Source: Thermorudis peleae
Lineage (GTDB): Bacteria; Chloroflexota; Chloroflexia; Thermomicrobiales; Thermomicrobiaceae
Assembly: GCF_000744775.1 (NCBI RefSeq)
Contig: NZ_JQMP01000003.1
Coordinates: forward strand, 806,001-870,000
DNA length: 64,000 nucleotides
Reading direction: 5' to 3'
Shown piece after piece: positions 50,858 through 58,976 of the stretch. The position numbers and the translations under genes were made by a program. The notes beneath the pieces were generated by a model. That model was not told the origin of the DNA. It did not search any database and worked only from the letters and a program-made list of their open reading frames with translations. Positions within the stretch are counted from its first letter, which is position 1. Every line of letters begins with the position of its first letter.

Positions 50858-52618
50858 TTAATCCAGTCGGAAGCGTGTTGCTGCCAGGCGGTAGAGCCTG
50901 CGCCAAAATGCACGATTCAGCAGGACGACAACGACTGCCATGGTGAGTGTTGCAGCGAAGAGTTCGGGGTAGTTCCCTGCATTCGCGCTCGCAGCAATCA
51001 GTGCGCCGAGCCCTGATGTCTGATAGACCTGGTCCTGAAAAGTGACATACTCAGCGACGATTGTGGCGTTCCACGCACCACCAGCTGCCGTAATCAGTCC
51101 AGTAATGAGGAAAGGGAAAATAGCCGGCAGAATCAGAATGCGCCAGCGGTGCCAGCCAGTCAGGTGATAAATTGCTGCGGCCTCTTTCAAATCATTCGGA
51201 ATGGCCATGGCACCGGCAATGACGTTGAAGAGCACGTACCACTGCGTGCCGAGCAACATCAATGCGATAGCAGCGACGTCAAGACCTCCAGGGAGATGGA
51301 GCAAGAGCAGGAGTAAGGCTGGAAAGAGGGCGGTTGCGGGAATTGAGGCAACCATTTGGACGATTGGCTGAATCTTTGGGGCCCATCGTGGACTTAATCC
51401 AACGGCAACGCCCACTGGAACAGTCCAGATGACTGCAATCAGCAGAGAAGCAGCAACGCGCAGGAATGAGAGCCCAGCATCCTGTGCAATCGTTGCCCAC
51501 GCTGTTACTGGAAGCGCAATCAAGAGGTGGCCTGCTGCACGCACTCCCCAGCCGATGAGGAGTAGTATACCGAGACCGGCGAAGGTAGCGAATGTCCATC
51601 GCCATACTGTGCCTGGCGGTGAAATAGCATCGCTTGAAGCTGGAGATGGCTCGCCGGCAAAGATCCGGTTCATGAGCCGGTCAAGAGAGCGAGCAGTTGG
51701 GGCAACGAGGTGGTCACGTGCCCACGTGAGAAGAAGCGAGCGCTGCAGAATTTCAAGCACCCATGATGATGGCGTGACTAAGCCGGTCGTTTGTTCAACC
51801 TTGAAGCGGTCGGCCCATGCTAACAGGGGGCGCCAGAGAAACTGGTCGAGGAGGACAATCACAATAATGAGTGCGAGCAAGCCGAGTCCAAGTGCATGGA
51901 GGTCACCTCGGTCAGCTGCAACCTTGAGATAGGCACCCAGGCCAGGAAGCAGGAAACTTTGCTGCCCAAGAGTGAATTGCTCCGATGCCATAAGAAAGAA
52001 CCAGCCACCAGCCCAGCTCATCATTGAATTCCACAGCAGGGGAATGAGGCCGAATGGAAGCTCAAGCCGTGTGAAGCGCTCCCATGGCGTTAGTCGGAAA
52101 AGCCGAGCGACTTCACGGAAATCTTGCGGAATCGTGATCAGTGATTGATAAAAGCTAAAGGCAAGATTCCATGCTTGACTCGTGAAAATCAACACAATTG
52201 CTGCAAGTTCCGTTCCTAAACTGCGGTGTGGGAAGAGCGTCACGAGAGCAAGCACGACGCCAGGCATAAACGAGAGAATGGGAATGCTCTGCAAGATGTC
52301 GAGTAATGGTACGAGTACTCGCTCGGTTGCTTTACTCGCCACAGCGATCCGTGCATAGAGCAGGCTAAACGAGAGCGCAAGTACATAGGCAAGGGCCATG
52401 CGCGAGAGCGAAAAGAGTGCATACTGCGGCAGTACCCAGGGGGAGAGACTGATTGCTGTTGTCGGCGTGAGCGGAGCCGTCCATCGCTCGGCGATCCGGA
52501 TGATCCCGTAGATGCCAAGAACCAGCATGATGGCGAGCAACAGATCGATCCACCATGCTGAGCGGACGTGGCGAAGTGGCTGGCGATGGACGATAAAGGG
52601 CCAGACACGCGAAATCAC
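50858..52618 (-). CDS. ABC transporter permease with two fused membrane domains
   Basis: 586 residues: two BPD_transp_1 domains in tandem, about 25-265 and 345-580. Each has an EAA-like loop (REVARLFRLTPWERFTRLELP in the first, KEAAAIYHLTGWHRWRILILP in the second). So one polypeptide gives the whole channel, unlike the usual homodimer of SsuC/TauC. GTG at 52618 follows AAGGAGGT by five bases. No solute-binding protein is encoded next to it. It has its own promoter and a 217-base leader with hairpins. Import of a small anion or metal complex is only a guess by family. Confidence 0.88.
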   Translation of the reverse strand: MISRVWPFIVHRQPLRHVRSAWWIDLLLAIMLVLGIYGIIRIAERWTAPLTPTTAISLSPWVLPQYALFSLSRMALAYVLALSFSLLYARIAVASKATERVLVPLLDILQSIPILSFMPGVVLALVTLFPHRSLGTELAAIVLIFTSQAWNLAFSFYQSLITIPQDFREVARLFRLTPWERFTRLELPFGLIPLLWNSMMSWAGGWFFLMASEQFTLGQQSFLLPGLGAYLKVAADRGDLHALGLGLLALIIVIVLLDQFLWRPLLAWADRFKVEQTTGLVTPSSWVLEILQRSLLLTWARDHLVAPTARSLDRLMNRIFAGEPSPASSDAISPPGTVWRWTFATFAGLGILLLIGWGVRAAGHLLIALPVTAWATIAQDAGLSFLRVAASLLIAVIWTVPVGVAVGLSPRWAPKIQPIVQMVASIPATALFPALLLLLLHLPGGLDVAAIALMLLGTQWYVLFNVIAGAMAIPNDLKEAAAIYHLTGWHRWRILILPAIFPFLITGLITAAGGAWNATIVAEYVTFQDQVYQTSGLGALIAASANAGNYPELFAATLTMAVVVVLLNRAFWRRLYRLAATRFRLD

Positions 52619-52657
52619 GCGGCACCTCCTTATCACGAAGCTCCCTTGGAGTACATG

Positions 52658-52680
52658 CCGCCCCTACCAGTGAGGGGCGG
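52658..52680 (-). terminator. Hairpin in the leader of the ABC operon
   Basis: CCGCCCCT (52658-52665) pairs perfectly with AGGGGCGG (52673-52680) around a 7-base loop, 40 bases before the permease start on the minus strand. It could act as attenuator. No clear T tract follows. Confidence 0.6.
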
Positions 52681-52836
52681 TGTGCCGCGTGATGATCGAG
52701 GGAAATGTGCTAGGTCAGCTCACCAGCCCCACCGGTAGGAACGGCTGACGTCGCGGACTTGGGCCGTCGTCGTGCATTGCTTCCGTTCCTCCGAGGTCCC
52801 TGCACTGGCTGGAGCGCACCAATGATGCGCGCCAGC
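52681..52836 (-). promoter_or_regulatory. Structured leader RNA upstream of the ABC permease (candidate riboswitch)
   Basis: Transcribed from about 52836 downwards. Hairpin 1: CTGG and GCGCA (52809-52818) pair with TGCGC and CCAG (52826-52835). Hairpin 2: GTGCA (52772-52776) pairs with TGCAC (52801-52805). Inside the loop of hairpin 2, CCGTTCC (52783-52789) is a perfect complement of GGAACGG (52738-52744), a possible pseudoknot. The terminator-like stem 52658-52680 follows. I match it to no riboswitch class I know. The ligand, if any, is unknown. Confidence 0.45.
52715..52777 (-). CDS. Possible 20-residue leader peptide
   Basis: On the minus strand an ATG at 52777, ten bases after GGAGG, opens a frame of 20 codons (MHDDGPSPRRQPFLPVGLVS) that ends with TGA before the leader hairpin 52658-52680. 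It overlaps the structured leader of the ABC operon, so it may be chance or a regulatory upstream ORF. No homology is known to me. Confidence 0.25.
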   Translation of the reverse strand: MHDDGPSPRRQPFLPVGLVS

Positions 52837-52842
52837 GGTTGG

Positions 52843-52872
52843 AGTGTACGCCGAGGTGTGCAGAGGGCGCAA
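52843..52872 (-). promoter_or_regulatory. Candidate promoter of the ABC operon leader
   Basis: On the minus strand, TTGCGC (52872-52867), 18 bases, then TACACT (52848-52843). The start near 52836 coincides with the first base of leader hairpin 1. The same TACACT -10 box occurs before pyrC. Confidence 0.5.
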
Positions 52873-52903
52873 GGGGATAAAACAGAGAACGCTTGCCTGG
52901 TTT

Positions 52904-53874
52904 TCAGAGCCAACGGATGTGGCGGAAAAGTGCAAACAACCCAATGACAAGAACAGCCATGCCGGCAAGGACCGCGTAGTATCCCCACCAAAGGTTAAGC
53001 TCCGGCATGTTCTTGAAGTTCATCCCATAAATGCCGGCGATGAGCGCTAGTGTCATCAAGATGATGCTCCAGGCTGTGAGCGTGCGCATTACCTGGTTCA
53101 GCTGGTTTGAGGTCACCGAAAGATGGGCTTCCAGCATGCCCGCCAGCAGATCTCGATAGGTATCAACCGTGTCAAGAATGCGCAGGACATGGTCATAGAG
53201 ATCTTGAAAGTACAACATCGCGTCGTCACCAAAAGGTTGTCATCGAAGCGCAGGAATGCATTGAGTGCGTCACGCTCCGGGGCAAGAATTCGCCGCAAGG
53301 TAAGAAGGGTTTTGCGGAGACGAAAGAGATCACTGAGGACAGCATTATTTGCACTTGCAATAATGGCTTCTTCGATTTCTTCCGCTTGCTCAGCTAACTG
53401 GTCAAGAAGAGTAAAGTATTGATCAAAAAATGTGTCAAGAATGGTATACAGCAGCAGGGCAAGATGGGAAAGGTGCGGGTTCATCTCTGCCTGCTGCTGC
53501 CATCGCTCGGCGATGGAGGCAAGTTCAGGACAGGGAGCGCGATGAATCGTCACGAGATAATTTTTGCCGATAAAGAAATTAATTTCTTGATACTGTAGAG
53601 GAGGCCCTCCTGCTAGGCGTACTGCGTAAAAGACGAAGAAGAAATAGTGATCGTATCGATCGAGTTTCGGCCGCTGATGAGCCTTCTGTACATCTTCAAG
53701 AGCAAGGGGATGGAAGCCGAACTCACGCTGGAGAAGAGCAATGTCATGCTCAGTGGGTTGCTCAATATCGAGCCAGAGCAATCCTTCATCCCGCGCAATG
53801 ATCTGATCAATTTCATCAACACTTGGTAAGCGCCGTGTCCCTTTTTCAAGGAGTACCGCAATGTGCGCTGGCAT
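52904..53874 (-). pseudogene. corA: CorA-type magnesium/cobalt transporter with a frameshift
   Basis: Two overlapping frames together make one CorA of about 320 residues. The upstream frame (start ATG 53874) covers the cytoplasmic domain to AFLRFDDNLL; the downstream frame continues DAMLYFQDLYDHVLRILD through the two membrane segments with the conserved YGMNF motif before the pore end. One missing base near 53229-53236, in the minus-strand run CCTTTTGG, breaks the frame: an extra G would restore FDDNLLGDDAMLYF. It may be a real inactivating indel, a sequencing error at the homopolymer, or a site of -1 ribosomal slippage. It lies downstream of the enoyl-CoA hydratase gene. An intact CorA forms a pentameric Mg2+ channel. 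Confidence 0.85.
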
Positions 53875-53916
53875 TACTGTCCCGTTCAACGCTTTATGCC
53901 ATACTGCGTCGGTTGA

Positions 53917-54708
53917 CTATGCTCCTGTCCATTGTGGTGTACGCTTCTGCAAGAAAGCACACATCCCTTCTTGTGCATCAGCGGCGAGTGCGTTCAGTGC
54001 CATAACCTCTTGGGCATAGGCGTAGGCTTGTGCTTGGGTCATCTCGAGCTGATGATAGAAGGCCTGCTTCCCAATGCCAACAACCAACGGACTGGCTTGC
54101 CGGATCTTCTGTGCCAATGCCCAGGTTTCCTCTGCGAGGCGCTCGGCTGGCACAACACGGTTAACAAGCCCAAATTGGTACGCTTCTTGTGCTGAGATGG
54201 GTTCACCCGTGAGCAACATTTCAAGCATCTTCTTGCGCGGTAGGTTGCGGCTGATTGCTACCATCGGTGTCGAGCAGAACAGTCCAATCTTGACCCCTGG
54301 TGTGGCGAACTTGGCATCTTCTGCTGCGACGACAAGGTCGCAGGTTGCCGCGAGCTGGCATCCTGCCGCGGTCGCCACTCCATGCACTTGTGCAATAACT
54401 GGCTGCGGGATTGATTGAATTGTTTCCATTAATGTCGTGCAGACGGTAAAAATCCGGCGATAGGTCGGGACATCGCCACCGATCATCTCATTCAGGTCGT
54501 GGCCAGAGCAAAAAACTGGCCCATTGCCGCGGAGGATCACAACCGCAAGAGAAGAATCTTGCCCAATCTCCTTGAAGCAGTCGGTGAGCTCTTGCATGTG
54601 CTCGAGCGAGAGAGCATTGCGCTTCTCCGGCCGATTCATTGCGACAATTGCAATGCCATCTTGGCTATCAAAGAGAATATTGGTATAGTGCTTTGTTGCG
54701 ATCGCCAT
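53917..54708 (-). CDS. Enoyl-CoA hydratase/isomerase family protein, ECHDC3-like
   Basis: 263 residues of the crotonase fold. Oxyanion-hole segments are CSGHDLNEM and HGVATAAGCQLAATCDL. The residues equivalent to the two catalytic glutamates of hydratases appear changed (Gln in GCQLA, Gly in FATPGVKIGLFCSTPM), a pattern seen in ECHDC3-type proteins. So hydratase activity is doubtful and the real reaction is unknown. GGGGAGGCACACG precedes the ATG at 54708. It is followed on the same strand by corA. Confidence 0.88.
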   Translation of the reverse strand: MAIATKHYTNILFDSQDGIAIVAMNRPEKRNALSLEHMQELTDCFKEIGQDSSLAVVILRGNGPVFCSGHDLNEMIGGDVPTYRRIFTVCTTLMETIQSIPQPVIAQVHGVATAAGCQLAATCDLVVAAEDAKFATPGVKIGLFCSTPMVAISRNLPRKKMLEMLLTGEPISAQEAYQFGLVNRVVPAERLAEETWALAQKIRQASPLVVGIGKQAFYHQLEMTQAQAYAYAQEVMALNALAADAQEGMCAFLQKRTPQWTGA

Positions 54709-55045
54709 CGTGTGCCTCCCCTGTGCGGTCTGCCTTGCTTCGCCTTTAACGATACGCTCTACAAGAAAACAGCACAATGTCTGACTAGCGAAGAAAGACG
54801 TGGCGCTTTCTCTGCCCCGTCTTTCTCGTTTGCCAGCATGCTCGCTGATCGAGTATAGCGATGTCGCGATGCTCTCCAGCGAAGTCTGCTGTTATTCGGT
54901 GAGGGGCGTGGTGCCTGTCTAGACACGATGTTGGGATACTCCGCAAGACCTTTCCTCAGCACGTGTCACGTACACGATGAGAGGGAAAACGTTGGTTGCT
55001 GGAGGATGGACATGCTCACTAGACTTCTTGAGTAAGGAGGCGCAT
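54709..55045. other. 337-base intergenic region with divergent starts
   Basis: It lies between the enoyl-CoA hydratase start (minus) and the RNA methyltransferase start (plus). It holds one 9-bp hairpin, AGAAAGACG (54792-54800) with CGTCTTTCT (54818-54826), whose role is unclear. I see no gene, tRNA or riboswitch in it; promoters for both genes must lie here. Confidence 0.6.
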
Positions 55046-56245
55046 ATGCCGAGTAGTGATCAACCAGCATCGCATGTTACCCTACAGCTTACCGATATGG
55101 CATTTCAGGGGGCAGCCATCGGCCGCCTTGATGGTCGTGTTGTCTTTGCGGAATATGGGATTCCTGGGGAAACGGTCGAGGTTGCAATTGAGAAGGAGCG
55201 GCGCGACTATAGCCTTGGGCGCGTTATTGCAGTGCATGAGCCATCCCCCAATCGTGTGACACCGCCGTGTCCGTACTTCGGCGTTTGCGGCGGTTGTCAG
55301 TGGCAGCATATTGACTATGCTGCGCAGCTTGAGTACAAGCAACACATTGTCAGCGAGCAGTTACGGCGCATTGGAAAGTTTGTGGATCCTCCAGTCTTTC
55401 CCACTGTGCCTGCTCCTGAGCCGTACGGTTACCGGAATCACGCCAGGTTTACCGTAGGCCCCGAAGGGAAACTAGGGTTTATTGCACGACCAGGGGCTGG
55501 ACGGCGATTCATCCAAATCGACCAGTGTCTCTTAATGCATCCGCGCATCAATGCTGTACTTGCTCAACTTCAGGGCCGCGCTTTTGTCAAGCATCAGGTG
55601 GTTGTGCGATATGGCGTGCATACTGGGCAACTACTTGTCCAGCCCGACCTTCATGAGCTGGTCCCTACTGTGCCCTCTGGGCAGCCCTGGTATGAGGAGG
55701 AGCTACTTGGCCATCGCTTCCGTATTTCGGCCTCGTCATTTTTTCAAGTGAACACGAAGCAGGCCGAGCAACTCGCTCGCTTAGTTCGAGAACGACTGAC
55801 ACTCACGGGAAATGAGGTTCTTGTTGATGCCTATGCTGGCGTCGGCACGTTTGCAGTGTTTCTTGCGCCATTTGTGCGTGAAGTCATTGCCATTGAAGAG
55901 TCGCCATCAGCGGTGAGCGATGCACGAGTAAACTGCAGCGGGTCGGCGAATATCCGGTATGTGCAGGCCAAGGTTGAAGATGTGCTGGGCTCGCTTGAGG
56001 AACAGCCTGATGCCATTATCCTTGATCCGCCTCGCGTTGGCTGTCATCCTCGCGCATTGAGTGCGGTGTTGGCATTACGCCCACGTCGTCTTGTCTATGT
56101 CTCCTGTGATCCATCGACGTTAGCCCGCGACTTGCGTCGTCTGTGTGATGGTGGCTACATACTGCGTGACGTCACGCCAGTTGACATGTTCCCTCAGACA
56201 TACCATATCGAGTCAGTTGCAACATTGGAGTTAGCAGAATCGTGA
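55046..56245 (+). CDS. TrmA/RlmD-type 23S rRNA or tRNA (uracil-5-)-methyltransferase
   Basis: 399 residues. An N-terminal TRAM domain ([20 protein letters not shown]) precedes the 4Fe-4S cysteines in [14 protein letters not shown]. The SAM site is [23 protein letters not shown] follows, and the catalytic Cys is in [13 protein letters not shown]. It methylates C5 of a uridine in rRNA or tRNA; RlmD and RlmCD relatives share this layout, and the target base is not known. The ATG at 55046 follows AAGGAGGCGCAT. It overlaps the start of maf by 4 bases. Confidence 0.92.
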   Translation: MPSSDQPASHVTLQLTDMAFQGAAIGRLDGRVVFAEYGIPGETVEVAIEKERRDYSLGRVIAVHEPSPNRVTPPCPYFGVCGGCQWQHIDYAAQLEYKQHIVSEQLRRIGKFVDPPVFPTVPAPEPYGYRNHARFTVGPEGKLGFIARPGAGRRFIQIDQCLLMHPRINAVLAQLQGRAFVKHQVVVRYGVHTGQLLVQPDLHELVPTVPSGQPWYEEELLGHRFRISASSFFQVNTKQAEQLARLVRERLTLTGNEVLVDAYAGVGTFAVFLAPFVREVIAIEESPSAVSDARVNCSGSANIRYVQAKVEDVLGSLEEQPDAIILDPPRVGCHPRALSAVLALRPRRLVYVSCDPSTLARDLRRLCDGGYILRDVTPVDMFPQTYHIESVATLELAES

Positions 56246-57072
56246 CCAACCTTGTCCTTGCTTCGGCATCGCCGCGGCGACGTGAGTTGCTTGCGCTGCT
56301 CGGGTTGCCCTTCGAGGTCGCTCCGGCCGATCTTGCTGAGCCAATGCCAGAACAGACGCGACGGCCTGAACGCGTAGCGCGTGCACTGGCGCGGGCGAAA
56401 GCGCAAGCGATTGCAGCGCGCTATCCTCAGGCCGTTGTTCTCGCAGCTGATACCGTCGTTTGTGATCGCGGCTATCTCCTTGGCAAGCCAGCTGATGAAG
56501 CTGAGGCATGGGCACTCTTGCGCCAGCTTCGTGGGCGGTGGCACCGGGTGATTACAGCAGTGGCAGTAGCGCGCGGACGACGCCTCTGGATTGACCATGC
56601 ACGAACCTGGGTACAGATGCGCTGCTATCAGGATGACGAAATTGCGGCGGCTATTGCCCGTGGGGAGCCATTTGACAAGGCCGGGGGGTATGCCATTCAA
56701 GATCCGCTCTTCCGGCCAGTTCGTTGCTTCCGTGGTTGTTATTGCAACGTCGTGGGGTTACCCCTTGCACTCGTTGAGCAGCTGTTGCTGCGTGCTCACG
56801 CATTACCTCAAGACTGGACAGTTGAGCCCCGGCAGCCTGCGTGCGTAAACTGTCCGCTCTACTGCGCTTTTTCCGCGAGAGAACTTCCACTACAACAACC
56901 CAAGGCGATGAAGGACGAGAATGAGAATGAGGAATGTCCAGAGGACGAGCATTCCGCTGATACCGGCGACGCCGGCAGCGATTGCAGTGAGGGGAACAGC
57001 CATCACGAGCAAGGTCATAATGAGCGCAGGGTTCCGCGACGTCGAGGGTTGCCACCGGGTTCGGCGGCGTAG
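56242..57072 (+). CDS. maf: Maf-like nucleoside triphosphate pyrophosphatase with acidic C-terminal tail
   Basis: 276 residues. The first 205 are a Maf domain: [39 protein letters not shown], then [11 protein letters not shown]. Maf proteins hydrolyse dTTP/UTP or modified nucleotides to monophosphates, a housecleaning role. Usual length is about 190-210 residues; the last 70 residues here (rich in Asp, Glu and His) run antisense through the opposite membrane-protein gene for 183 bases. No earlier in-frame stop exists, so the tail is either real or caused by a lost stop. Start GTG overlaps the previous stop (GTGA). Confidence 0.85.
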   Translation: MTNLVLASASPRRRELLALLGLPFEVAPADLAEPMPEQTRRPERVARALARAKAQAIAARYPQAVVLAADTVVCDRGYLLGKPADEAEAWALLRQLRGRWHRVITAVAVARGRRLWIDHARTWVQMRCYQDDEIAAAIARGEPFDKAGGYAIQDPLFRPVRCFRGCYCNVVGLPLALVEQLLLRAHALPQDWTVEPRQPACVNCPLYCAFSARELPLQQPKAMKDENENEECPEDEHSADTGDAGSDCSEGNSHHEQGHNERRVPRRRGLPPGSAA

Positions 57073-57300
57073 ATGCTCTTCGACGATCTTGGCTGCATAC
57101 TGTTCGACTTCTTGTCGAATCAGCGGACGGAGCGCTTCAACCAGCGATTGAGCGACAGCATCGCGATACTCTGGTCCAAGCTCGTGAAGGGCATCGAGAT
57201 GGACCGCGATTTCTTCCTGGAGCGCTCGCTCGTCCAGGGAGGATGTGCTGCTGTCCCGTGTTTGGTAGGACCGCCGTGCTCGCGGCTCACCACTTGGCAT
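56890..57300 (-). CDS. Putative membrane protein with two C-terminal hydrophobic segments
   Basis: About 136 residues. The N-terminal 85 residues are soluble and helical with many Glu, Arg and Gln ([37 protein letters not shown]). The C-terminal part holds two hydrophobic segments ([17 protein letters not shown] and [16 protein letters not shown]). The codon pattern and two clean membrane segments argue it is the real gene where it overlaps the maf tail. I do not recognise the family. ATG at 57300 follows AGGAG by ten bases; an earlier ATG at 57318 is possible. Confidence 0.65.
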   Translation of the reverse strand: MPSGEPRARRSYQTRDSSTSSLDERALQEEIAVHLDALHELGPEYRDAVAQSLVEALRPLIRQEVEQYAAKIVEEHLRRRTRWQPSTSRNPALIMTLLVMAVPLTAIAAGVAGISGMLVLWTFLILILVLHRLGLL

Positions 57301-57458
57301 GAGACGCCTGCTCCTCATGGTCGAAGTGTAACGCAGCTAGGACGATCCGCAAAACTGTCTCTTCTACCACACACGTCATACAACAGCGAGACCTCGGCCT
57401 ATTGCTTCTGAGATCGTAGCATTCAACAGCCGATCCGTGTGTGCCCGTGTTCGTTGGC

Positions 57459-57487
57459 TTGACGCTGTGCCGTAGCTTTGCTACACT
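57459..57487 (+). promoter_or_regulatory. Sigma-70 promoter of the pyr operon
   Basis: TTGACG (57459-57464), exactly 17 bases, then TACACT (57482-57487). The predicted start near 57494 gives a leader of about 19 bases before the ATG at 57513, with GGAGG at 57503-57507. Confidence 0.7.
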
Positions 57488-57512
57488 CTTGAGGACTGCC
57501 CTGGAGGCAGGA

Positions 57513-58976
57513 ATGTACGGACACTGGGCAGGACGTATGCACCAACTTGAATTGAACCAAGCCAATATGTGGAAGCAAGGGCCTCTGGATTCAGCCCGAA
57601 TCCAGAGGCTTTTTTTTAGCACTCCACAGCTCTCGCTCCATCTTCGCGGAGTACGAGTCGTTGATCCGGCACGTGGATGGGATGGTGTTGCCGATCTCCT
57701 CGTGCGCGAGGGGCGGCTCGAAGCTTATGGCTTGCACATCCCGGTGCCCGAGGGCATCCCTTCGCTCGACGGCCATGGACTTGTGGTTGGGCCAGCGCTC
57801 GTTGATATCCATGTCCATCTGCGTGATCCTGGCTTCCCTGAGAAAGAGACACTGGAGTCAGGGGCGTGCGCTGCTGCTCATGGCGGTTTTGGGACGATCT
57901 GTTGCATGCCCAATACTGAGCCACCGCTTGACCAAGCAGAACGAATTGCTGACATCCGCGCCCGAGCACGATCATTACCTGTTCGCGTCATGCCGATCGG
58001 GACGATTTCCCAGGGACGCAAGGGCGAAGTGCTGGCTGATCTTGAGAGCATGGCTGAAGCAGGTGCGGTCGGTTTTTCCGATGATGGTGACAGCACGCGA
58101 TCGGCTGCAGTCATGCGCCAGGCTTTAGCATGGTCGGCTAGCTCTGGCTTGCCGATCATGGTGCACTGTGAAGAGCCAACGCTGTCACGTGGTGGCGTGA
58201 TGCATGATGGAGAGGCAGCCCGGGCGTTAGGCTTGCCAGGTATTCCCGCCCTTGCAGAAGAACTGATTGTGCTACGCGATCTCGAACTTGCACGGGAAAC
58301 TGGGGGATGGTTGCATGTCCTGCATGTGACAACGGCTCGTGCTGCGGCGATGGTGCGTACTGCCAAGCGGGCAGGAGTGCGTGTCACCGCTGAAGTAACG
58401 CCGCATCACCTGCTCATGACCGATTGGTGGGTCGCTGGACAGCGGCGCTTTGTTGGCGAAGACACAGTGGAGATTGGCCCTTCGCCTGATCCGCATGCCA
58501 AAGTTAATCCGCCGCTGCGTCGTAAAGAGGATGCTCGTGCACTGCTCGCTGCTGTTCTTGACGGCACGATTGATTGCTTCGCAACTGACCATGCTCCTCA
58601 TCACGCGGCCGCAAAGCCTTCGGATCTCACCCGTGCAGCGTTTGGAATGATCGGGTTGGAGTTTGCCCTACCGTTGCTGCTGCGTCTTATTCACCGTGGT
58701 GTGCTCTCGTGGCTCCACTTCTTTGATCTCTTTGCTACCCGCCCCGCCACACTGTTCCGCCTGCCGGGAGGTGTCTTGAGGCCGGGAGCCCCGGCCGATG
58801 TCGTGGTGATCGATCCAATGGTTACCTGGCAGGTGAAGCCTGAGGTTCTGGCTTCCCGAAGCGCAAATACCCCCCTGTTGGGGATGGTCCTTCAAGGTCG
58901 GGCTGTGTTGACAGTCGTGGATGGGAAGGTGGCATATGCCGATTCAGCAGCGTTGGCCAGGCGCGCTTGTTCTTGA
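57513..58976 (+). CDS. pyrC: Dihydroorotase, start upstream of an internal terminator
   Basis: 487 residues from the ATG at 57513 (GGAGG five bases upstream). The core begins at about residue 38 with LSLHLRGVRVVDPARG and has the zinc motif VDIHVHLRDPG, GTICCMPNTEP, HCEEPTL, VTPHHLLMTDWW and the catalytic Asp in FATDHAPHH. It closes carbamoyl-aspartate to dihydroorotate in the pyrimidine pathway. The first 35 codons carry a perfect intrinsic terminator that is read in frame. No ATG, GTG or TTG lies in frame between it and the conserved core, so the enzyme must start before the terminator. It overlaps carA by 41 bases. Confidence 0.9.
   Translation: MYGHWAGRMHQLELNQANMWKQGPLDSARIQRLFFSTPQLSLHLRGVRVVDPARGWDGVADLLVREGRLEAYGLHIPVPEGIPSLDGHGLVVGPALVDIHVHLRDPGFPEKETLESGACAAAHGGFGTICCMPNTEPPLDQAERIADIRARARSLPVRVMPIGTISQGRKGEVLADLESMAEAGAVGFSDDGDSTRSAAVMRQALAWSASSGLPIMVHCEEPTLSRGGVMHDGEAARALGLPGIPALAEELIVLRDLELARETGGWLHVLHVTTARAAAMVRTAKRAGVRVTAEVTPHHLLMTDWWVAGQRRFVGEDTVEIGPSPDPHAKVNPPLRRKEDARALLAAVLDGTIDCFATDHAPHHAAAKPSDLTRAAFGMIGLEFALPLLLRLIHRGVLSWLHFFDLFATRPATLFRLPGGVLRPGAPADVVVIDPMVTWQVKPEVLASRSANTPLLGMVLQGRAVLTVVDGKVAYADSAALARRACS
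57581..57617 (+). terminator. Intrinsic terminator (attenuator) inside the 5' part of pyrC
   Basis: GCCTCTGGATTC (57581-57592) pairs perfectly with GAATCCAGAGGC (57598-57609) around AGCCC, then eight T (57610-57617). This is a textbook Rho-independent terminator about 90 bases after the promoter start. It lies inside the pyrC reading frame, so a ribosome close behind RNA polymerase would block its folding. Confidence 0.88.

Noticed and set aside
52681-52836. Signal recognition particle RNA, because the minus strand contains GGAACGGAAGCA within a short stem.
   Set aside because: The conserved helix-8 pattern with the GGAA tetraloop and its asymmetric loop does not align, and the position directly before an ABC gene with a terminator stem fits a leader better.
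53200-53260. Programmed -1 frameshifting as the explanation for the split corA.
   Set aside because: The site CTTTTGG is not a canonical X-XXY-YYZ heptamer, and CorA is not known to use frameshifting; an indel or sequencing error is simpler. Kept only as an alternative.
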